A stretch of 64,000 nt of DNA, from assembly GCF_019704135.1 (NCBI RefSeq), contig NZ_AP024355.1, forward strand, positions 868,001 through 932,000, read 5' to 3'. Position numbers and translations under genes: made by a program. Position 1 is the stretch's first letter. Every line of letters starts with the position of its first letter. Positions 59,578 to 64,000 of the stretch are shown piece by piece. The notes beneath the pieces are model-generated. The model made no database searches, had not been told where the DNA came from, and saw only the letters and a program-made list of their open reading frames with translations. The DNA is from Desulfuromonas versatilis (lineage in GTDB: Bacteria > Desulfobacterota > Desulfuromonadia > Desulfuromonadales > NIT-T3).

Positions 59578-59750
59578 TGGGTGCCCGCCGCAGCTGCAGC
59601 GAAGGCGGGAGAATAGGGAAGAGGGTGAGAACCCCTCGCTGCCCCGCAACTGTGTGTGGTGACGACCGCCGGAAGCATGCCACTGTCCCCGAGGGGATGG
59701 GAAGGCCCGGCCACTAGGATGAGCCACGAGCCAGGAGACCTGCCCGGATG
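59578..59750 (+). promoter_or_regulatory. Cobalamin (AdoCbl) riboswitch
   Basis: The conserved cores of the B12 aptamer are present in order: GGGAAGAGGGTGAGAACCCC, CCCCGCAACTGT, and the B12 box GCCACGAGCCAGGAGACCTGCC at about 59723-59744. It stands in the 5' leader of the cob operon, upstream of an intrinsic terminator, so adenosylcobalamin should reduce transcription of cobO and the genes after it. Confidence 0.95.
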
Positions 59751-59850
59751 GTGGAGCCTCGCCGATGCAAGGGTGCCGATGCGCATCCCCCGGCGCGGCT
59801 CCGAGGCGGACTCTTCGCGGGAGGGGTTCGGGCTTACCTTGACACCAGGG

Positions 59851-59891
59851 CCCCGAACTCGATAGACATCCGAGTTCGGGGCTTTTTTTTT
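59851..59891 (+). terminator. Riboswitch-controlled intrinsic terminator in the cob leader
   Basis: Perfect 11-bp stem CCCCGAACTCG / CGAGTTCGGGG, nine-base loop, then a run of nine T. GGTTCGGG at about 59825-59832 can pair with the left arm and would form a competing antiterminator. Confidence 0.88.
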
Positions 59892-59907
59892 CTGCCGGGA
59901 GGCGAGG

Positions 59908-60429
59908 TTGCAGCAGGGGCTTATTCAGGTCTACACGGGCGAGGGCAAGGGCAAGACCACTGCGGCGCTGGGGCTGGTAGTGCGGGCTCTCGGCCAGGGG
60001 TTGCGGGTGCTGCTGGTGCGCCTGCTGAAGCCCGTCGATCCGCCCAGCGGAGAAGTGTTGTTTCTGCAGCAGTGCCCCGGCATCGACGTCCTGACCTCGG
60101 GGATCGGCATTATCGGCCGCCGGCCCGACCCGGCCGAAGTCGCCGCCAGCGTCCTCGCCACCCTCGAGCAGGCCGAACAGCGGCTCAAAGCCGGCGGCTA
60201 CGACCTGGTGGTGTTCGATGAGATCAACAACGCCCTGCATCGCGGTTACCTCCCCCTGGAGTGGGTGGAGCGGTTTCTGGCCTCCCGCCCAGCCGGCCTC
60301 GAGGTGGTGCTGACCGGGCGCAACGCGCCGCGGGAGATCCTCGCCCGGGCCGACCTGGTGACCCGCATGGAGGCGGTGCGCCACCCGCTCAAGGCGGGCA
60401 TCCCGGCCCGGCGCGGCATCGAGTACTGA
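59908..60429 (+). CDS. cobO: Cob(I)alamin adenosyltransferase CobO/BtuR
   Basis: A 173-residue P-loop enzyme (VYTGEGKGKTTAALGL) that adenosylates corrinoids. DEINNALHRGYL and the family C-terminus (VTRMEAVRHPLKAGIPARRGIEY) are typical. TTG start with GGGAGG five bases upstream. First gene after the riboswitch; the stop is two bases from the next start. Confidence 0.93.
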   Translation: MQQGLIQVYTGEGKGKTTAALGLVVRALGQGLRVLLVRLLKPVDPPSGEVLFLQQCPGIDVLTSGIGIIGRRPDPAEVAASVLATLEQAEQRLKAGGYDLVVFDEINNALHRGYLPLEWVERFLASRPAGLEVVLTGRNAPREILARADLVTRMEAVRHPLKAGIPARRGIEY

Positions 60430-60431
60430 GC

Positions 60432-60950
60432 ATGGCCCTGACCTTCATCACCGGCGGCACCCGCTCGGGGAAGAGCGAATACGCCCAGCGCCTGGCCGAA
60501 CAGTGCCCGGGGCCGCTGCTCTACGTCGCCACCGCCGGTATTCACGACGGCGAGATGGCCGAGCGGGTCCGGCTGCACCGGCTCGCCCGGGGCGAGCGCT
60601 GGCAGACCCTCGAAGAACCCCTCGACCTGGCTGGAAAATTGCCGTCGGCCGCAGCGGGGGCAGGGGCGGTGTTAATCGACTGCGTGACCCTGTGGCTGAC
60701 CAACCTGCTGCTCCACCACGGCGAGGACGAAGCCCAGGTGCTGGGCGAGGTCGAGCGCTTCATCGGCGCACTCCCCCTGGTCGAGGCGCCGCTGTTTTTG
60801 GTTTCCAATGAGATCGGCTTCGGCATCGTCCCCGAAAACCGCCTGGCCCGGCGCTTCCGCGACCTGGCCGGGACCGCCAACCAGCGCTTGGCCGCCGCCG
60901 CCGCCGAGGCCTGGCTGGTGGTTTCGGGGATTCCGTTAAAATTGAAATGA
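60432..60950 (+). CDS. cobU: Adenosylcobinamide kinase / adenosylcobinamide-phosphate guanylyltransferase CobU
   Basis: A 172-residue bifunctional enzyme with P-loop FITGGTRSGKSEYAQ, the guanylylation histidine in GEMAERVRLHRLAR and VLIDCVTLWLTNLL. It phosphorylates adenosylcobinamide and joins GMP to it for ring assembly. Start at 60432 is set by homology. Tightly spaced with cobO. Confidence 0.93.
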   Translation: MALTFITGGTRSGKSEYAQRLAEQCPGPLLYVATAGIHDGEMAERVRLHRLARGERWQTLEEPLDLAGKLPSAAAGAGAVLIDCVTLWLTNLLLHHGEDEAQVLGEVERFIGALPLVEAPLFLVSNEIGFGIVPENRLARRFRDLAGTANQRLAAAAAEAWLVVSGIPLKLK

Positions 60951-60972
60951 ATTGCTCCGGAGGTGACTCGCC

Positions 60973-62025
60973 ATGGATCTTGAAACCGCTCTGAAAAATA
61001 TCTCTGCCGTCGACCCGGCCCGGCTCGGCGATATCCAGGATCATCTCGATCGCCAGGCTAAGCCGCGCGGTTCGCTGGGGCGCCTCGAGGAGTTCGCACG
61101 GCGCTTCGCCGCCATCACCGGCCGCAGGGAGATCCGCAAAAAGGCCGTTTTCACCTTCGCCGGGGATCACGGCGTGACCGAGGAGGGGGTGAGCGCCTTT
61201 CCCCGCGAAGTCACCCCGCAGATGGTGCTCAATTTCCTCAGCGGCGGCGCGGCGATCAACGCCCTGGCCCGTCACGCCGGGGCCGAGGTCATCGTCGTCG
61301 ACATGGGGGTCGACTACGACTTCGAGCCCCGCGAGGGACTGCTGTTGAAAAAGGTCGGCCGCGGCACCCGCAATTTCGCCAAGGGACCGGCCATGAGCCG
61401 GGAGGAGGCGGTGCGCTGCCTGGAGACCGGCATCGAACTGGCCGTCTGGGCCAGGGAGCAGGGTTTCGACCTGGTCGGCACCGGCGACATGGGGATCGGC
61501 AACACCACCCCTTCGGCGGCCATCGCCGCGGTCTTCACCGGGCTGCCGGTCTCCAGCGTCACTCACCGCGGCACCGGAATCGGCGACGCCGCCCTGGCCA
61601 ACAAGGTGCGGGTGATCGAGGCCGGCATCGCCCTCAACGCCCCCGATGCCAAGGACCCGGTGGACGTGCTCGCCAAGGTCGGCGGTTACGAGATCGGCGG
61701 CATCGCCGGGCTGGTGCTGGGCTGTGCGGCGGTGGGCCTGCCGGTGGTGGTGGACGGCTTCATCTCCACCGCCGGGGCGCTGATCGCCGCGGAGCTGCAC
61801 CCCCAGGTGCGCGATTACATCTTTGCCGCCCACCAGTCGGTGGAGATCGGCCACAGCCACATGCTCGAGCGCATCGGCCAGCGGCCGATCCTCAACCTCG
61901 ACATGCGCCTCGGCGAGGGGACCGGCGGCGCCCTGGCCATGGAGCTGATCGACGCCTCCCTGCAGGCGCTGCGCGAGGTGCGCACCTTCGACGCCGCCGG
62001 GGTCTCGGAAGGGGACGAGCGATGA
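60973..62025 (+). CDS. cobT: Nicotinate-nucleotide-dimethylbenzimidazole phosphoribosyltransferase CobT
   Basis: A 350-residue enzyme that makes alpha-ribazole phosphate, the lower ligand precursor. Family segments [42 protein letters not shown] and [16 protein letters not shown] are intact, and the catalytic glutamate region is [18 protein letters not shown]. It overlaps cobS by four bases. Confidence 0.95.
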   Translation: MDLETALKNISAVDPARLGDIQDHLDRQAKPRGSLGRLEEFARRFAAITGRREIRKKAVFTFAGDHGVTEEGVSAFPREVTPQMVLNFLSGGAAINALARHAGAEVIVVDMGVDYDFEPREGLLLKKVGRGTRNFAKGPAMSREEAVRCLETGIELAVWAREQGFDLVGTGDMGIGNTTPSAAIAAVFTGLPVSSVTHRGTGIGDAALANKVRVIEAGIALNAPDAKDPVDVLAKVGGYEIGGIAGLVLGCAAVGLPVVVDGFISTAGALIAAELHPQVRDYIFAAHQSVEIGHSHMLERIGQRPILNLDMRLGEGTGGALAMELIDASLQALREVRTFDAAGVSEGDER

Positions 62026-62780
62026 AACGTGAGTGGGAAGATTTCCGCATCGCCGGGGCCTTCCTGACCGTCTTCCCCGTCGCCCGGGGGCTCTCCATGG
62101 AGCCCAGGCGCCTGGCCGGCAGCATGGCTTTTTTCCCCGCCATCGGCCTGGCCATGGGGCTGGCGCTGGTGGTGATCAACTGGGCGCTCGGACATTTTCT
62201 GCCTCGGCCGGTGCTCGACTGCCTGCTGGTGCTGGTGCTCATCGCCGCCACCGGGGCCCTGCATCTGGACGGCATCGCCGATCTGATCGACGGGCTGGCC
62301 GGCGGCAAGGACCGCGAGGGGACGCTGCGTATCATGAAGGACAGCCGGGTCGGCGCCATGGGCGTGGTCGGCCTGGTGATGGTGCTGCTGCTCAAGTACC
62401 TCTGCCTGTTCAACACCCCCCTGGAGCTGAAGTCGGCGGCGCTGATCTTCATGCCGACCGCGGGACGCTGGATCCAGGTGGTGCTCGCCTCCTACTGCCG
62501 CTACGTCCGCGCCGAGGGGGGGACCGGCGGCGCCTTTGTCGACCATGTGGCCGAGCGCGAAGTCCTCCTCGCCACCGGCACCCTGCTGGCCGCGGCCCTG
62601 GTGCTGTTCCGTCTGGAGGGGGTGTTTCTGGTGTTCCTGCTCGGGCTGGCCGCCATGGTGCTGATGCGCTATTTCAACGCCCGTCTCGGCGGAGTGACCG
62701 GCGACGTGCTCGGCGCGGCGACGGAAGTGGTGGAGGTCTTGAGCCTGCTGCTGGTGCTGGGGATGTTCGCTTCGGCATAA
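62022..62780 (+). CDS. cobS: Adenosylcobinamide-GDP ribazoletransferase CobS (cobalamin synthase)
   Basis: A 252-residue membrane enzyme with about seven helices that joins adenosylcobinamide-GDP to alpha-ribazole or its phosphate. The conserved active-site segment [36 protein letters not shown] is intact. Expressed from the riboswitch-controlled operon. Confidence 0.95.
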   Translation: MKREWEDFRIAGAFLTVFPVARGLSMEPRRLAGSMAFFPAIGLAMGLALVVINWALGHFLPRPVLDCLLVLVLIAATGALHLDGIADLIDGLAGGKDREGTLRIMKDSRVGAMGVVGLVMVLLLKYLCLFNTPLELKSAALIFMPTAGRWIQVVLASYCRYVRAEGGTGGAFVDHVAEREVLLATGTLLAAALVLFRLEGVFLVFLLGLAAMVLMRYFNARLGGVTGDVLGAATEVVEVLSLLLVLGMFASA

Positions 62781-62796
62781 GCTCGGGGGATTCGCG

Positions 62797-63402
62797 ATGG
62801 AAATGAGCCATACCCGCATCTACCTGGTGCGTCACGGCCAGGTCGAGGGGTTCGAAGAGAAGCGCTACAACGGCCAGGCCGATGTGGCGCTGACCGCCCT
62901 GGGGCACGACCAGTACCGGCAGCTGGCCGGGCGCCTGGCGGCCAAGCCGCTGGCCGCGGTCTACAGCAGCGACCTCTCCCGCTGCCTGGAGGGGGCGCGG
63001 CTGCTGGCCGAACCGCACGGGCTGGTCCCGGAGGCCTTTGCCGAACTGCGCGAGCTCAACATCGGCCACTGGGAGGGGCAGACCTGGAAAGAGCTGCAGG
63101 CCCGCTACCCCGCGGAGTGGCAGGCGCGCCTCGCCGACCTGGAGAACTACCGGGTCCCCGGCGGGGAGAGCGCCCGCGACATGGCCGAACGCGCCCTGCC
63201 GGTGATCCGCCAGTTGGCCGAGCGCCACCGCGGCCAGGAGATCCTGGTGGTCGGCCACGGCGGGCTCAACCGCGTCATCCTGCTCGATGTCATCGGCGCC
63301 CCTTTCAAGCGCCTGTTCCATATCGAGCAGAACTTCGGCTGCCTGAACATCATCGACTACTACGCCGACGGCATCGCCGTGGTGAAGCTGCTGAACGGGT
63401 GA
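62797..63402 (+). CDS. cobC: Alpha-ribazole phosphatase CobC (histidine phosphatase family)
   Basis: A 201-residue phosphoglycerate-mutase-like phosphatase. Catalytic RHG is in YLVRHGQVEGFEEKRYNGQ, and the second histidine in VVGHGGLNR. By context it removes the phosphate from alpha-ribazole phosphate or adenosylcobalamin phosphate; the family also contains general phosphatases. A repeat-filled gap follows before cobB. Confidence 0.87.
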   Translation: MEMSHTRIYLVRHGQVEGFEEKRYNGQADVALTALGHDQYRQLAGRLAAKPLAAVYSSDLSRCLEGARLLAEPHGLVPEAFAELRELNIGHWEGQTWKELQARYPAEWQARLADLENYRVPGGESARDMAERALPVIRQLAERHRGQEILVVGHGGLNRVILLDVIGAPFKRLFHIEQNFGCLNIIDYYADGIAVVKLLNG

Positions 63403-63407
63403 AAGGG

Positions 63408-63477
63408 CCGTAAGGCGTAAGGCGTAATCCGTGAGGCGTAACCGCTTTTACCCATTACGCCTTACGCATTACGAAAT
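63408..63477. repeat. GTAAGGC-type palindromic repeat, copy 2
   Basis: Two GGCGTAA units, a variant GAGGCGTAA unit, then CCCATTACGCCTTACGCATTACG. Same plan and sequence words as copy 1 at 40055-40107, again placed between two genes of one operon. Confidence 0.8.
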
Positions 63478-63490
63478 TACGGAAAAGACT

Positions 63491-64000
63491 ATGAAACCTC
63501 TGATCATCTCCGCACCCAGCAGCGGCTGCGGCAAAACCACCGTCACCCTCGGCCTGCTGGCCGCGCTGCGCCGGCGGGGGGTGCGCGTGGCCCCGTTCAA
63601 AGTCGGCCCGGACTTCATCGACCCGGGCCACCATGCCGCAGCCTGCGGCCGGGTTTCGCGCAACCTCGACGGCTGGATGTGCGGCGAGGCCTGGGTGCGG
63701 GGCGCCTTCGCCCGCGGCTGCGCCGGGGCCGAGGTCGCAGTGGTCGAGGGGGTGATGGGGCTGTTCGACGGGGCGAGCGGCGCCTCGGATGTCGGCAGCT
63801 CCGCCGAGATCGCCCGCTGGCTGGGCGGCCAGGCGGTGCTGGTGGTCGACGCCCGGGCCCAGGCGCGCAGCGCCGCCGCCCTGGTCCAGGGTTTCGCCGG
63901 CTTCGAGCCGCGCCTGGAGTTCGCCGGGGTGATCTTCAACCGGGTCGGCAGCCCCGGCCATGCCGAAATGCTGCGCGAGGCAGTGGCCTCGGTGCCGGGC
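63491..64000 (+). CDS. cobB: Cobyrinate a,c-diamide synthase CobB/CbiA (partial, 3' end outside window)
   Basis: The first 170 residues are visible. Dethiobiotin-synthetase-like P-loop [29 protein letters not shown] and [11 protein letters not shown] are all typical of CobB/CbiA, which amidates the a and c side chains of cobyrinate using glutamine and ATP. The glutaminase half lies beyond the right edge. ATG at 63491 follows a GGAAAAG. It indicates that the organism makes, not only salvages, cobalamin. Confidence 0.93.
   Translation, partial: MKPLIISAPSSGCGKTTVTLGLLAALRRRGVRVAPFKVGPDFIDPGHHAAACGRVSRNLDGWMCGEAWVRGAFARGCAGAEVAVVEGVMGLFDGASGASDVGSSAEIARWLGGQAVLVVDARAQARSAAALVQGFAGFEPRLEFAGVIFNRVGSPGHAEMLREAVASVPG

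Overview
The window is GC-rich, gene-dense chromosomal DNA from what looks like an anaerobic, metal-respiring deltaproteobacterium of the Desulfuromonadales type (Geobacter, Desulfuromonas, Geoalkalibacter and relatives). This is inferred from content: a respiratory arsenate reductase, a second sulfur/oxyanion-type molybdoenzyme, ResBC-type cytochrome maturation, c-type cytochromes, sigma-54 activation, a hydrogenase-4/Ehr-like membrane module and an anaerobe-style cobalamin salvage operon. No tRNA, rRNA, CRISPR array, insertion sequence or phage gene was found.

Layout. (1) 1-7332, minus strand: a PtsN-like regulator with a DNA-binding head, a DUF1275 membrane protein, and five membrane subunits of a hydrogenase-4/Ehr-like complex, including two tandem NuoL/HyfB paralogues; the last gene runs off the left edge. 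(2) 7553-14369, minus: a CzcCBA/CusCBA-type heavy-metal efflux operon with a dispersed palindromic repeat in front of each efflux gene, headed by a small secreted protein. (3) 14405-17215, minus: ResC and ResB, then a second small secreted protein related to the first. (4) 17395-18828, plus: a CadC/SmtB-type repressor and a metal permease whose frame is crossed by a single in-frame TGA, a candidate selenocysteine codon. (5) 18984-22941, minus: arsR, GAPDH, arsJ and acr3, an arsenate/arsenite detoxification operon. (6) 23017-34915, plus: a PhnD-like binding protein, histidine kinase and sigma-54 activator, then arrA, arrB, a TorD-like chaperone, a multi-cluster ferredoxin and molybdenum cofactor genes (mobA, mobB, a ModE-like protein, moeA). 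(7) 35106-38664, minus: a six-gene operon of ArsR, permease, two thioredoxin-like proteins, CcdA and rhodanese. (8) 38861-45219, minus: monoheme cytochrome, outer-membrane porin, Psr/Phs-type molybdoenzyme, FeS subunit and NrfD anchor. (9) 45725-58417: triheme cytochrome, EttA, a peptidoglycan glycosyltransferase, a GGDEF/EAL protein with a sigma-54 promoter, a large multi-PAS histidine kinase, two ferritin-like proteins and an unknown secreted protein. (10) 58921-64000, plus: engB, then a cobalamin riboswitch with an intrinsic terminator controlling cobO-cobU-cobT-cobS-cobC-cobB, the last cut by the right edge.

How the parts work together. Arsenate can be respired by ArrAB in the periplasm, under an adjacent sensor/two-component system that probably acts through the sigma-54 promoter in front of arrA. 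Arsenate that enters the cytoplasm can be handled by GAPDH plus ArsJ, and the arsenite produced is exported by Acr3, under ArsR. The cofactor genes next to arrAB can supply Mo-bisMGD to both molybdoenzymes. Three ArsR-family regulators each have a convincing palindromic operator near their own start, and the three operators differ from one another. The point most deserving a second look is the permease at 17761-18828: two halves in the same frame separated by one TGA in a Cys-rich linker, with a stem-loop at SECIS-like distance downstream.
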